Source: Mangifera indica (taxonomy: Eukaryota > Streptophyta > Magnoliopsida > Sapindales > Anacardiaceae). From it: a stretch of DNA of 64,000 nucleotides. Numbering within the stretch: position 1 is the first letter of the stretch; every line of letters starts with the position of its first letter. Both the position numbers and the translations under genes were made by a program. This document shows positions 36,354-49,654 of this stretch, in pieces. Below the pieces are notes generated by a model. It worked only from the letters and a program-made list of their open reading frames with translations. It was not told the origin of the DNA and did not search any database. Location of the stretch: assembly GCF_011075055.1 (NCBI RefSeq), contig NC_058150.1, positions 13,979,408-14,043,407 on the forward strand, in the 5' to 3' direction.

Positions 36354-39300
36354 ATGGAAAAAGTAGAGCAAAGAGTATGCAGTGAGACTCATATCTTATG
36401 TCTCACTTATCCTACGCAAGGTCACATCAACCCTCTTGTTCAATTCTGCAAGCGTTTGGCCTCTAAGGGTCTCAGGGTGACCCTAATCGCCACCAAATTA
36501 TTCCCAACGAACCTCATCCAAACCCAGAACGGCTCCATCACTGTTGAGCACATCTCCGACGGGTTCAAAGACGGCGAAACACTAAACGCCGATATCTTCA
36601 TTAATCGTTACAAGACCTTCGTAGCCGAAAGAGTGGCGGAGTTCATAAAGAAACAACTTAGTTCTGAGTTTCCTCCTAAGCTTCTAATTTATAACTCGCT
36701 TGCACCGTGGGCTCTTGACCTCGCAAGAAGACTTGGCATCGATGCAGTGCCGTTTTTCACTCAACCTTGGTGTGTTAATGCCGTTTATTATCATTTTTGT
36801 AAAGGGACGTTCAAAGTTCCTTTAGAAGAGACTCCGCTGAAGTTGCCATCGATGCCACCGTTAAGCGTCCATGATCTCCCGTCGTTTCTTGAAGGATATG
36901 GGTCTTTCCCGAGTTTGAGAGACTTGTTCGTTGATCAGTTTTCCAATATTGAAGAAGCAAAGTGGATTTTGTGTAACTCTTTCGATAGGCTTGAAGATGA
37001 GGTAAATTTAATTTATTTATATATTATTATTATTACTACTACTACTATTAATTATTATTTTTCAGGGGAAACGACTATTTCCCATTTGGTTATTTGTTCC
37101 GATGATCTTCCCTGTCCTTGAACTTTAATGACATTTTTTACAACATTTGTTAGGTTCTATCAGTAAAATTTAATTTATAGGAAGATATATTAAAAAGGTA
37201 CAAATACCTTTTATTATTTTAATTGTTTACTAAGGCAAATTAAAATTTTGTCACAAAACTTTATTTTATAAATATATATATATATATGTTTTTATTAATT
37301 TATAATTAATAATTATAACAAAAAAAATTTAAATATTAACATAGTCATTGAAGGTTAATGTTGCCGAAAATGATTAGAATTACATTGAAATTGTGTAATT
37401 TAGTTTGAACTGAATTGGAAGGATGCGACTTAGTCCAAATCTCATAATTGTTGTTGGCAAATTTCACCATTAGCTTCTGTTTTAATCTTTTAAATTTATT
37501 TTTTAGGGTTTTAATTTAAAGATGTAAGTGATATTAATATTACATTATTTATATATTTTGAAAACAGATGAAAATATAATTTGACCTAATTTTAATCTAA
37601 GGTGGGAAAGTCTAACTAGGGCGTAAAAACCAATGGAAAATAGTTTCTGTCAAATTTAAGCAATTTACATTTGGGAGTTGGCTCGTTATTATGAGATGGC
37701 ATTATTTTTATAGATTGAAGTAGATACTGTGCATATGGTTTTAATGACTTTAATTACATAAGCAGTGATGTCAAGAAGTTTGTTTCTTATGATTTGTTTG
37801 GTAGGCTTTTGAAAAATATTCGAGAACGATGACTTATCGTCTCAACTTATCTTTTACTTGATGTAAAATAGTTGTTCTAAGTAGTTTCTGTCAAATTTAA
37901 GCAATTGACATTTGAGATACATAATCCGAAAAATTCTTTATATCTAGATGAAAAAAAAAATTAATGAAAGCAGAAAGGAAAGTTGGCTGAAACTGTCTTA
38001 AGAATCAAATTGTTTAACTTTTTGGATTAGATAATGGATTAAGTGTTACTGTATAAATATAAGGGAAAACCTCGTTACAATGGCTTGATGTGTGAGAGAG
38101 AACTTATTAGATTGTCTCACGTAAGTTGGAAATGAAGTTAAGTGTTAATATATAAGTATAAAGAAAAGGCTCAACCTTTAAACCAATTTTTAAGGTGCAA
38201 GAGAGTCAATAACTCTTAACAAGTTCTTATCCTTTTGAAAGAAAAAGATATCATGAAATTGAATTTGGTTTTTCTGTTAAACCAATTTAATCTCATCCTG
38301 GTATGTGGAAGTTGGACTATCATTGTGAATAGAAGACTAAAAATGTATTCAAAATTATAAAATTATAATTTCAAACATCAACTAAGGGGAAATTAATATT
38401 ATTGGATTATCTCATATTAGTATGAAAAGAGATTAGGTGTTAGTATATAAGTATAAAGAAAAGTCTTACTTTTTTAACTAGTTTTTGGGATAAGAAAATC
38501 CCAATAGCATCTAACAATAGTATCAGAGTTTGGTTGCAACAACTCCACCGAAGAGTTCACGAAAATGACCGATTGAAGTGAAGTCCAACCAATAGCCTAG
38601 TTCTGAATAATTGGTTGGAAGGTTGTTGGGTTGTCTCACATCAATTGAAAAATGAGTTATGGGTTAGTGTGAGGGAAAGTCTCACTTCTTGAGCTAATTT
38701 TTCGGTTGGGAGAGATGACACCTAACAAATTTAAACTAACTTGATTAAGCTTTTTGGTACGTTTTGAAATCTCTTACTTTTTTTTTTTCCATTTCTATGT
38801 CAATTTTCTTATCAATGATACTTTATGCACTAACAATGCATATAAACACGATACAAACATTAACATATGTCATCATATGAATATATGATTTCAAATTAGA
38901 GATAAAATAAAAATTAGTCTTATGATAACACTTCATCGTTTATAGAAGTGATTGTATGCATTGTTAGTGCATGTAGTATTACTCTTTTTTAATATTAAAA
39001 AAGAAAATTGGCTTTTGTATATATTTGTAACAATTTTGATATATTTTCATTACAAAATTAAGTAAACTTGGCATTTTTTTTAAATAAATACACATTTTTT
39101 ATAGACAATTTATGTACACAAGTGATATAACATTTATGATTAAATAATTTTGAATTAAAAATAAAATAACATTCAATCATATAATAATACATTATCTGTG
39201 ATTCAAATTGTATATCAAAAGTATATACATATAGTTTTTTTTTTTTTTTAAATCATTCGCATGCTAATATAATTTGGAGATTTTCTTGAGTATAATTAGT

Positions 39301-40045
39301 TTATAAATTTTCTACTATGCAGCTAGTGAAATGGGTGGCAAGTAAATACCCAATCTTCACAACAGGTCCAACCATTCCATCCATGTACTTGGACAAGAGA
39401 TTGGAGAATGATAAAGACTATGGCATGAGCTTCTTCAATCAAAACACTGACACTTGCATGACATGGCTGGACTCTAAGGAGACTGGCTCCGTATTCTATG
39501 TTTCATTTGGAAGCATAGCAGCCTTAGAAAAAGAGCAAATGGAGGAACTAGCATGGGGGATTAAGAGGAGCAACTACAACTTCTTGTGGGTGGTGAGGGA
39601 AAAAGAATCCGAAAAGCTTCCTGAAAATTTCTCCAATGAAACTTCTGAGAAGGGTTTGGTTGTGAGTTGGTGTCCTCAACTTGAAGTTCTAGCTCACAAG
39701 TCAGTGGGGTGTTTCATGACACATTGCGGTTGGAACTCAACGCTTGAGGCCTTGAGCTTGGGGGTGCCAATGGTGGCAATGCCACAATTTTCGGATCAAA
39801 CAACTAATGCTAAGTTTATTGAAGATGTGTGGGAGGTGGGGGTTAGAGTAAGAGTCAATGAGAAAGGAATTGTGACAAGAGAGGAGATTGAGATGTGTAT
39901 AAGGGAAGTCATGGAAGGAGAGAAATCGGAGGAGTTGAGAAAGAATTCTAAGAAGTGGAAGGAACTGGCCAAAGAGGCTGTGGATGAAGGAGGCAGCTCT
40001 GATAGGAATATTGAAGAATTTGTTGCAAAAGTTGTATGCAGTTGA
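36354..40045 (+). CDS. UGT copy D: UDP-glycosyltransferase, UGT74-like, open
   Basis: Two exons, 36354-37001 and 39323-40045, with an intron of 2321 bp (GT...AG, phase 0), giving 456 aa, a normal UGT74 length. The start is the first ATG before ETHILCLTYPTQGHINP. His24 is the expected catalytic base. The residue that is Asp128 in C and F is Asn114 here (IYNSL, codon 36693-36695). The PSPG box (residues 332-375) is complete from WCPQ to FSDQ, with HCGWNS and the final Gln, so UDP-glucose binding looks intact. It should be a soluble cytosolic enzyme. It is the only open class I copy; A and B are its broken relatives. A MULE borders its promoter and a TRIM lies in its intron. The Asn may lower activity, change acceptor use, or mark early decay. 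The acceptor is unknown. Confidence 0.88.
38400..38727 (+). mobile_element. TRIM in intron D
   Basis: Terminal repeats 38400-38516 and 38624-38727, with a primer-site-like TAGTATCAGAGT at 38518-38529. Same element and position as in A and B. Confidence 0.7.
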
Positions 40046-43000
40046 TTATATAGTATATATTATAAGTATTTAATTATTGATTAAAGAATGTATACGAAGT
40101 CAGCTGTTTTATATATAAAAAATAGGGTTGACAGAATTTCAAATTTTGTGGCCTGATTATCTTAATTTTGATGTGTTAAGGTTTGTTATTTAGTCTAGCT
40201 TCTTTATGATATGTTTTGCTGCTCTTTGAGTTCTTTTTTTGTTGTGATTCATTGGGACTGGTGGGTTGCTTTATGGCCTTCTAAATTCTCTTTTGTCCCT
40301 CTTTTAGTTAGGGATAGATTTACATTCGAGCTCAAACAAGACACATGTGAATGGTAACTAATATAAGAAAGGTGAACATTAATGACAAAATAGTGAATTA
40401 CTAGTAAACCCTCAAACTTGAGTCGAACTGTCAAACTCTAATTTGAGTTTGACTTATTCGAGCCACATGTGAATTCAAACCTAAACTAGCTTATCTTGTA
40501 TTCACTCTTACTTTTGGTTAATAAAAAATATATAAATAAATAGCAAGGATAAAATCACACTTTAATTTATTGTCAACCTACAAAATAAGTGTACTGCCCT
40601 CAGTTTATGCACTCCATTTCAGAGAGAAATCTCTATTTTATTTGATTCTCCCTTCACTTTCCACCTTGCTACTACTTTGATACTTTTTTAACACTTGAAA
40701 TAGGGTAATGTTATGTACACTCAATTTTGAATATCTAACTAGATATTTAAATGATGTGTCACTTAATCATATGATGATATATCATCTAGATGACACATTA
40801 TCTAAATACTCAAAATTATGTGCATGTAATTTTATTGTTTCATATATAATCTTCTACCATTATATTATACCTTAATTATAATGATTGGTGACAAGTATAT
40901 TGTCAATTCTTTGAACAAAGTGTTCTCTCTTACTTTCTACCTATAAATAAAGTGTGTGAGGATGTAAGGGTACAAGTGTGATAGATAGAGGTAATTGTGT
41001 TTGTGGATTATTGATTCTATCAAACCAACTTGTCGTCTTAACAGCTTCCACACTCATAGTTCATTGTCAAAGTAGGTCATTGTTCATGGTTAAAATATAT
41101 CTTTTCGTAGTCGAGTTTGAACGAATAAAAGAGCATGTGGAATAAGTTAATATACAACCACACAATAAAGAAAAAGTGTTTGTGATTTATCTCAATTTAT
41201 CTAAAACATAGTTATATACCGCAAAGTCAATATTACTATAATATCTTCTTTTCTTGTTATAATAAATTTATTTGTTAATAAAATGTTATATTGCTCATAT
41301 AAGAAAATAATATGTTTATATACTTAGATTTTTAATCTAAGAAAAACCTTGTTATAATTCCAATTCCTAAGATAAATACTACTATAATTTTTATTCTTAA
41401 GAAAAATCTTAAAAAGGTTCTTCATGGGTTTACCTCAAACTGCTGCTTACGAGCTCAGGGCAGTTGGCTCTGCCCCCAATCAGAGGAGTGAGGCCCTTGC
41501 CTACTGACTAGATAACAAAGCCCATGTATGCGTTAGCATATTGTCTTATGGCGATAAGCAAAGTGACACCTGATTTTTCAAGATTTTTTAATAATGATCC
41601 CAACTGAGAATCCTCCCTAATTTAGTATTTCTCCATGCAAATATCAGTTTATGATTATTAGTTAACGGAAATGCTAACATGCATCACTACAACAAATATT
41701 TAATTTAAAGACGAAATATTTGACTTTTAAAAACAAATTTTTTTACTTGTACAGAAGTTTTTTACTTTTAAAGATGATTTTTTGATTTTTTGGGATAAAA
41801 ATTTTAGTCTACCCTTTATAAAACATGGATTCAATTCACATTAGTTAAATTGTACATGTGTTACAATATTCTTCAAAGCTGTCATGAGACTAGAAGATGA
41901 TCCCAATTCATCAAAGTACAATAAATTTTCCCGAACCAAGACTTTCCGTCGTCTCAAAAGGCTAAGAACACAAAATGCATTACCTCTCTTTTGATTTGTA
42001 TGTTATTTTAAAGTATGTTGTTATAAGTAATAATTATATATATAAATAAAGAGCAATGTTATGTGTACCTATTTTTGATACATAATTCATGTACATACTG
42101 ATATGTCATCATATAATTAGGTGATTTTAAAACATGTGTCATCATATGATAAAGAAACATTTAATCACATAATAACACATCATCTGTGTATACAAATTAT
42201 GTACCAAAAATAGATACACATAATTTTATTGATAAATAAATTATACAAATTTATTCATATAATTTGATGTGATGACATCTGATTATAGAATAACTTTGAA
42301 ATAAAAGAAAAAGTAAAAAATCATATTACCTAATCACAAATTATCACCATAGTTTAAATTTGATAATTTTGTAAAATTTTATTCTATTGGTGTAACTAGC
42401 TACAGGAGCAAAAGCCCACGTAATGACTTGCAGATAGACAATACTAGTTTAAATTATAATAGTTAATCTGTAACAGTAATAGCAAATGCCACGGAAGTGT
42501 ATTTTAACCAATTTTTGGAAAAATAAAAATTAAATTTAATGGAAATTTTAAATACCATAAATATTAATTTATCACAATATTGTTAAACTTTTAATAATTA
42601 TTATTTTGTATTTATACTATAAATGTAAATAATTGTCATTAAAATTTATAGCAATATAAGATTTGACAACATTTGTTTATAAATCCATAAAAATATTAGT
42701 GACATTTATAAATATCACTAAAATTCATAGAAAAAGTACCATCAAATATTCTTGTTGTTGTAATGAGTACATATACAAGCAAATTATACAAATTTTATTC
42801 ATATAATTTAATGTAACGACATCTGATTAGATGATTTCTTTTTTTTTATAACCTGGGACCTCACTTATATTTGTTAAACGGATAAACCTATGGTACAATG
42901 ATCAAACTCATACTACTGCACTAGTTAAATCAATGATTCACAAGTATGACAAAGAGTCCAACCTAAACCTTCACTTTGGAAGTTTTAATATTTTACCAGT

Positions 43001-43559
43001 TTTGTTAACTATTGAAAGTGAGATAAAAAGTAAAAAAATCATATTACTCAATCACAAATTGTCACCTCGGTTTCTACAAATAAGTTTATATGATTCATTT
43101 GTATGCATAATTTTATTCTATTGGTATAACTAGTTGCAGAAGCAATTGTCCGTACATCGACCTGCGGATAGACATTCCTAGTAACACAATTTATCAGTTA
43201 GCATTCCTCAATTTTTGATTGCCCAAGATAAAATCTATTAACTTCTTATCTTATCAATTCCCAATCGATATCTTATTTTCAATGTAACAGATTTGGAAGT
43301 CATCATTTGAATTCAAATTCTAAAATGTAATTAATAAGATTACAATCCATTCCTGAAGAAGGTTATTAAATAACTGATTGAATCACATTAAAAAATTATT
43401 ATAAGCCGAGCATTTGCTATATTTATTTTAATTCATACAGTAGTAGCTCTCAAGATTGATTTTGTGGTCTTTACCGACACTACCATAGCGATCAGCATAT
43501 ATGTTCTTCACTGGTACTTCAATGTGTATTATTGACTGAGGGAGATAGAGAGAGGGAAA
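40046..43559. other. Spacer between genes D and E
   Basis: No genes. 40105-40260 matches the 3' flank of B. About 40310-41400 resembles part of the duplicated spacer (21370-22500). 41440-41570 is a dispersed repeat also seen near 52180. 41890-42000 matches the conserved block AGAAGATGATCCCAAT upstream of C and F. 43120-43559 is the promoter region of E, retaining sequence that C has lost. Confidence 0.6.
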
Positions 43560-44250
43560 ATGGAGGCCAAGCAAATAGAGGATAGAATACAAAAGGATCA
43601 TGATCAACCTCTCATCTTATATTTTAGCTTTCATGTACAAGGTCACTTGAACCCAATTCTTCAATTCTTTAAGTGCTTGGCCTCTAAAGTTCTCAACTCA
43701 AGGTCACCCTAGTCACCACCACTTCATCCACCGCAACCACTGCCAGTTTCATCCAAACACAAGCCAGTTCCTCCATTAACATCAACATCATTTCTGATGG
43801 GGTCGAAGAAGGCCAAAAAAGATCAGCAACATCATATCCTGATGATTATTATGAATGTTACAACATTTTTGCTCCTCGAAGCCTATCTGAGTTCATGAAG
43901 AAACAACTTCTGAATATCCACCTAGCTTCCTCGCTTACGACTCTGTTCTCCCATGGAGTTTCGATGTAGCTAGAAGATTTGGTATAGATAGTGCTCTTTT
44001 TTTTCACTCAACCTTGGGCTGTTATTTCCATTTACTATCATTTTCGTCAAAGGGGCATTCAAAAACATTGGAAGAAACTGCAGTAGTGTCACTGTCTTCG
44101 ATGTCCCCCCTAAAGCTCAATGATTTACCAGCATTCCTTGATGGAACTGACTCCTACCCTTCTTTGTTGAAATGGGTTTTGAGTCAGTTTTCTAATATTG
44201 AACAACCCAAATGGGTCTTCTGTAACACTTTTGATAGGCTTGAAGATGAG
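43560..44250 (+). pseudogene. UGT copy E (class II), exon 1 only
   Basis: Close to exon 1 of C and F, with the same ATG context and VQGHLNP. The frame is broken by an insertion near 43690 (CTCAACTCAAGG instead of CTCAAGG), a 4-bp loss near 43908 and an indel in the T run near 43999. The exon ends at a normal-looking donor (GAG/GTAAAA, 44251), and the first 130 bp of the class II intron follow. After about 44390 homology stops at mobile-element sequence, and I found no exon 2 before gene F. Its promoter also lacks the TATA-like block of C and F. Confidence 0.9.
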
Positions 44251-44468
44251 GTAAAATTAATTTGACTCAGAATTTGTATAATCATTGTTAGCTGTATAAT
44301 TAAACTAACGTCAACTTAGCATTTTTGTTTATTTTTGCTTGTATTTGCATATTTCATGTCAAATTGGCATTCCACCTAAAAACTACTAGTTTTTTAAATT
44401 TTATTTTGTCAAGTTGAAAAAGGAAATTTACACTATAAACCTTTGGTATTACAATTTCCATGTTAGAT
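44251..44468. other. Intron remnant of E and breakpoint
   Basis: 44251-44390 follows the class II intron (CAAATTGGCATTCCACCTAAAAACTACT). The remainder is AT-rich sequence without a match in C or F. Confidence 0.6.
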
Positions 44469-44561
44469 TTTTTTTTTTTAAATAAAGGTAAATATATACA
44501 TTGCACACAACCACTAGAGCTCGAAGGCATACAGCCTAAGCTCATCTTAAACAAAAGGGAT

Positions 44562-46125
44562 AACAAAACTCTAGTGATAAATGGGATTGAAGGATTTTGG
44601 CAACAAAATTAAAATTTTTAATTTATGTTCACATCATATGTAACAATGGTATTGAAAAGTTTACATGATTTTTCAAGAAATAAAACATAGAAACATGTAA
44701 ATTACCCTGTACCTTGTAATTTGATTTGAAGTTTGGAAGCTTGAATCACTTATAACCTTGTAATTTAATTTGAAGTTTGGAAGCTTGAATCACTTAAATA
44801 AGTGATCTCTTAACTTACACCATTCAAGGAAGAAAAATGGAAGAAAGGAGAAGCCTTTCCCGGCAAAGAAGAAGAAGAAAAGAAAAATGTGTATTTTTTT
44901 TTTATTTTCTCTCACATTTATTGTATTAAAACTTGATAATTATCAAGTTAAAATATATGTTTAATTCTCATTGGTGGATACATAAGAGAAATGAGAATTT
45001 GACACATGTTAATTCATTTGTGCCCAAAATTAATCATTTTAACTTTCTAAACAATTTAAAAGATGAAAAATAACAATTTTGCCCCTTTTCCGAATCTTAT
45101 TCGAAAAATACAACTTTTATCCTCGGAAAGTGCTAGCCAACCGTGGATAAATATTTTCAGCTTCATAACACCATTTTCTTCCTTGAAATATAGGTGTGAC
45201 CTTCAAGGTTCATAATGACGTAACCGTGGGTCCCATATCGGACGATACGTTTCATTATATCATTATATAACCTAAAACTATCGTTAACCGATATACTTCA
45301 TTTTCTGCTACAAAATGAAGCTCCCACTGATCATGTGGTATCATCTAGCAATGTCTCATGACCCCTACATCACAATGAAATACAAGTTTCACATAATATC
45401 AAATGAACCTTTCTTACTCACACTTACCATGTAGTCCAATCCCACCGTCATTACATCCCGATTAAACTTGGATTCATGGAATGTCAAAATTCAATATTTA
45501 ATCTTTTCAAATATCAAGTAATACATCATAACGTGTTATATCGAAACTCTTTTCTTGTGATCTTTTATCTACACTGGCTAATGTCTTAGATTTTCATGTT
45601 TCTTGATATTCGTATGGGAACTCGGGAGTAGTCGAGCTGACGGATCCTTGTATGATCATCACTTGTCCTCTCGTTCAAGTAACATATGATCAAAACGGCT
45701 TCTGAACGAGACATGATTAGCCTCGTGGTATACACCGTATGAACCATATGTTCCGGAATGAAGCACAATTGTGATATCTCAAGTCAAAGGATCTATACAC
45801 TAGTATGATTCACGATGTATCATTGACTACATATTAATACCCATGTGATCATCGTTCAGCGGTCACGTTCGATAAACAATATAATAGAATAACCTTTGAT
45901 CAGTTCTCTAACCATCAAATGGTTTCATTGTTTACCCATGTGTATATCCATCATGTATAATATCATCCATTGATATACTGTGGTGATATAGCACACACCC
46001 ACTATGTAATACTATTGCCCAAACAGATTGCCTATGCAGGGAACGATTTGATGACGTTTATTAAAACTCATCAGGACCTTTCACATGTCGTATGCATGTA
46101 GTTAATATGGATGTAATATACAACT

Positions 46126-46191
<66 letters not shown>

Positions 46192-46307
46192 TGACGTCGA
46201 AAACATGTGAAGTATGACAGAACTTTTCTTTTATTAATAATGTATATGCAAGATATACAATCCTTAAAACCAATTAAAGCGATTGGTTTTTAGGGAATAT
46301 TCTAACA
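44562..46307 (-). mobile_element. Nested insertion, solo-LTR-like, about 1.75 kb
   Basis: It splits the LINE tail and is flanked by GGGAT on both sides (44557-44561 and 46308-46312). Read on the minus strand it starts TGTTAGAATATTCCC, a typical LTR start; the other end reads GTTTTGTT and not the usual CA, so the boundary or class is uncertain. No coding region. Contains a 40-bp tandem duplication (about 44712-44796) and an AT microsatellite. Confidence 0.5.
46131..46189. repeat. (AT)n microsatellite
   Basis: About 59 bp of pure AT dinucleotide repeat inside the nested insertion. Confidence 0.95.
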
Positions 46308-47735
46308 GGGATGTCATATGAAAACAACCCGACACAATGTCCAACAACTTAAATTAAGCTCAATTCTAATCAAAAGCCGAAGGAGGCCCAAATTATAAAA
46401 AACAAAAAGGTAGAACAAGCAACATCTATAGCCCATCTAAATGCAAGGGACAAATCAATTCAGCTCTATAAGGATCACCAAGTTCTGCCGAACCCAGACT
46501 TTTCCCAGAGTTGCGAGCAATAGGAAGAAATCGAAGATGGCCAGGGGAAGCAAACGTTGTATCTCAAAATTTACCTAGCTGACCAAGTTGGGCAAGGTTT
46601 CCCAATTATTAAGAAAAAAAACTTCCCTTTTTTTAATATTATTTCTCTCTTTTGATTACTGATAGGTAACAACCCTTTATAGGAATATACCCTTACACGG
46701 AATATAGTCCAAAGAGGTGTGCATTACTTAATCTCTTAACGAAAATGATGGAATTTAAATGCATGATATTGAATGCTTCATTAAATACGTGCAAAAAAGC
46801 TACAATAAAAAATTAACCGAAATACCTCAATTTATTAAATTTCATAAACAAATGTGTGCTCTAAACATAGGCCATTAACAAAGACTGTTAAGGTCTAAAC
46901 TGATCTCGACACATCTAATGTCTTAGTAAAAACAATTAACACTTTGCATGTCTACTAACTATTATGTCTTACACACATATCATACGACTTGTTAGGTTGA
47001 CGAACTATGATACTCTAGTCACATGGGGAATCTAGTTGCAATCCCTCATTTACCATATATGTTTAACTATAAGACTGTTATCTAAAAACCATCCTCGGAT
47101 AACCACAACCACGAGTACGTACATGATCCATTCTACTAACCACATGACAAACTAAATAAAAGGCCACAGTCCCTTACCATCCACACCTAAACTAAACTGA
47201 GCTATATGACTAATTTGGTGTCAAGTGCATGATGTATCTCATAGATATCTATCTCTTTTAAAACCCTATTACTTTCACGTATCTCTTAATTTCCTTAACT
47301 TTCTTTATTTTTTACTTAGATTTGACTCAGTTGGGGTCAATGTTGTCATCCATATAATCGAACACTATTCTATGGCTAACTAACTTTTGTTTCCTTGTTA
47401 AAATCTTCTTATTCTCTTCATTTCCTCCTTCCTTTTCTGGCACATAACATAGGGATAAAATAGTCTTTTTTATTTCTTAGTACGTACATGGGTGTGTATA
47501 GGAGATACATTTCTATATTCCTCTACTTATATACACACGAACATGTTGCGCTAGTTGCACCCTTATGTGCTCACTAACACCTATACACGGGTGTGTTAAA
47601 TTTCTAACACGACGTCCACCATTAAAGAAGACATACACGGGCATATGTGTCCCATACCACAAGACTGCGCATGTTTCCTTTTTGGACGAATGCATTGCAA
47701 CCTATATTTTCTTTTCCATGCAAAGGATATATATA

Positions 47736-49654
47736 TGTAACATCCCTCCTAAGAATTACTACCCTCCGAAAGAGAAATGTTACGAATTAATATTCAGAGC
47801 ATTTATTATTTAAAAAAAAAACTACTTTAAACTAACCTCATTACTAAAAGTGTTTAGAAATTATTCTAAGAAAACTAAAAATCTGGAAGCAAACAAAAGA
47901 TATATATATCCCATATAAAAACTCATCTGAAAGCATCTAAAAACATGAAGTAATCATAAACAACTGTACAACCATCTCAAGAAGGTCAAAAGTCAATAAG
48001 ACATGCGACTGCATACATGTAACATAAACTAAAGATAACTTGCTCTAACTAGATCTATCTTCGCTGACTTGATCCTACCTTATAGCTACTATGATCACTT
48101 GTACCTGCAATCATGAAAGAAAAGGAAATGAGAGATAAGAACACTCAATAAGGGGAAAGAATTAAGTAAACTATCTCATTTCCTATTCTAACTTACTCCT
48201 AGAACTCAACCTCACATCATAACCTCTATAAGAAATCGAGAGGATAATATATTTCATTCTTTACTATTTAGATCATACTTTGTCCCATCTGATGTTCATT
48301 TGATACTTTTTGGAAGCTGACTATAAGAATTTGACACTTTTCTAAGCTCGACCTCTTTTCTTTTTTCTCACTACATAATTTCTGAATTTGAATTGTGTTC
48401 TACTACAAGCATGTTCTATTGTAAGTGGACTCTACTACGAGTCTATGTCTTACTACAAATGTGTCCTATTACAGACGTGCCCTACTACGGGCGGTGTAGT
48501 GTAAAATACCCCCCCATAGTTCATAGCATGCATGCGTGCTTATCTCTGACTAATCTTGCCTTCATCTAAATCTATCCATAACCCACCAGACTATACTCTT
48601 GGGACGACCCCTGAATCTTGAGCCCCGAATTCCTTTTCTTGTTTTTCTTTATTTTCTTTTTCTCTTTTTTCTTTCCTTTCCTTTCTTTCTTCTCCCTTTT
48701 CTTTTTCTCCTCCTTCTCTTTCTTTCATTCTTTCCAAAACTGTAAATCATTGTTCACTTGTTAGAGCAATCTTTTTCTTCATGCAATCTAATAGTCCAAA
48801 CAGTCTCTAATTTATACAAGCTATATATCATTGAAAAGAGGATTCAAAGAGCTTTCCAAAAAACTATAGTAGCACTCATGATTCATCAAATAAGGCATTC
48901 AAAACGTAGGATGAAATCAGTGGCAAAAAACTGTATTCATTGTTTATTTGGTAAGATAGTCTTTTTATTCATGCAATTTAACAGTCCAAACAATCCCTAA
49001 CTCATACAAGTTATATATCATTGAAAAGAGGATTCAAAGCGCTTTCCAACAAGCTATAATAGTGCTCATGATTTATCAGATAAGGTAACTAAAACGTGGG
49101 ATTAATTTAATGGCAAAATGATAAATATCATCCAACTCTCTACCATGAACAAACTAACACACATAGATACCCCAAATGGCAAAACAATATTGCTCAACTT
49201 CAAAAACATCATTTATAACATAGAACCAAGGAACCAAAAGCATAAAATATGAAACATACCAAGGATAACACCTCTTACCTTGTTTCAAGTCAATCTTTGC
49301 AAGTTGGCTCCCTCCTCTTTGTCTTGCTTCCTTTATCACCAAAACCATCAAGGCTTCCAAAGTGTTTTCTTTTTTTCTCTTCTTATTTTGTCTTCCAAAA
49401 CCCTTTCAATTCCTTTCTTTTTCTTCACAAAACAAAAGAAAACAGCATGAAGAAGGCTGATTGCTAAAATGGATGGGAGAAGATGATGGAAAAAGGCTTG
49501 AAGTTTCCTTTTTTATTTTTTCTCTCTTTATATGCATATCTATCTTTTTATCTTTATCTTTTTGTAATTATGTTATATATATTTAAAATTGGAAATATCT
49601 CAAAACAGAATCAAAATACATAAATACCCTTGGAACATACCTAAGGGTATTACA
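47736..49654 (-). mobile_element. Solo LTR, 1.9 kb
   Basis: Inserted relative to spacer copy 1, between sequences that are contiguous near 20655. On the minus strand it starts TGTAATACCC and ends GATGTTACA, a TG...CA pair typical of long LTRs of Tekay/Del-type gypsy elements (inference). Flanks ATATA and GTATA are a near-match 5-bp duplication. Contains a pyrimidine-rich tract at about 48620-48740. No coding region. Confidence 0.6.

Larger units (their letters stand above)
44469..46556 (-). mobile_element. LINE-like 3' end, split by a nested insertion
   Basis: On the minus strand the two halves (46556-46313 and 44561-44469) join into a 3'-UTR-like sequence. It ends in GTGCAATGTATATATTTACC, then TTTATTT and a run of A (T run at about 44469-44479 on +). 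This is the form of a 5'-truncated plant LINE. No ORF2 coding is present. Family assignment rests on the tail form only. Confidence 0.55.

Noticed and set aside
44014..44265. Separate small gene of 83 codons
   Set aside because: It is the in-frame remainder of exon 1 of UGT pseudogene E after its frameshifts.
46131..46189. AT tract as a replication origin or matrix attachment site
   Set aside because: It is a pure dinucleotide microsatellite inside a mobile element; sequence alone gives no support for such a role.
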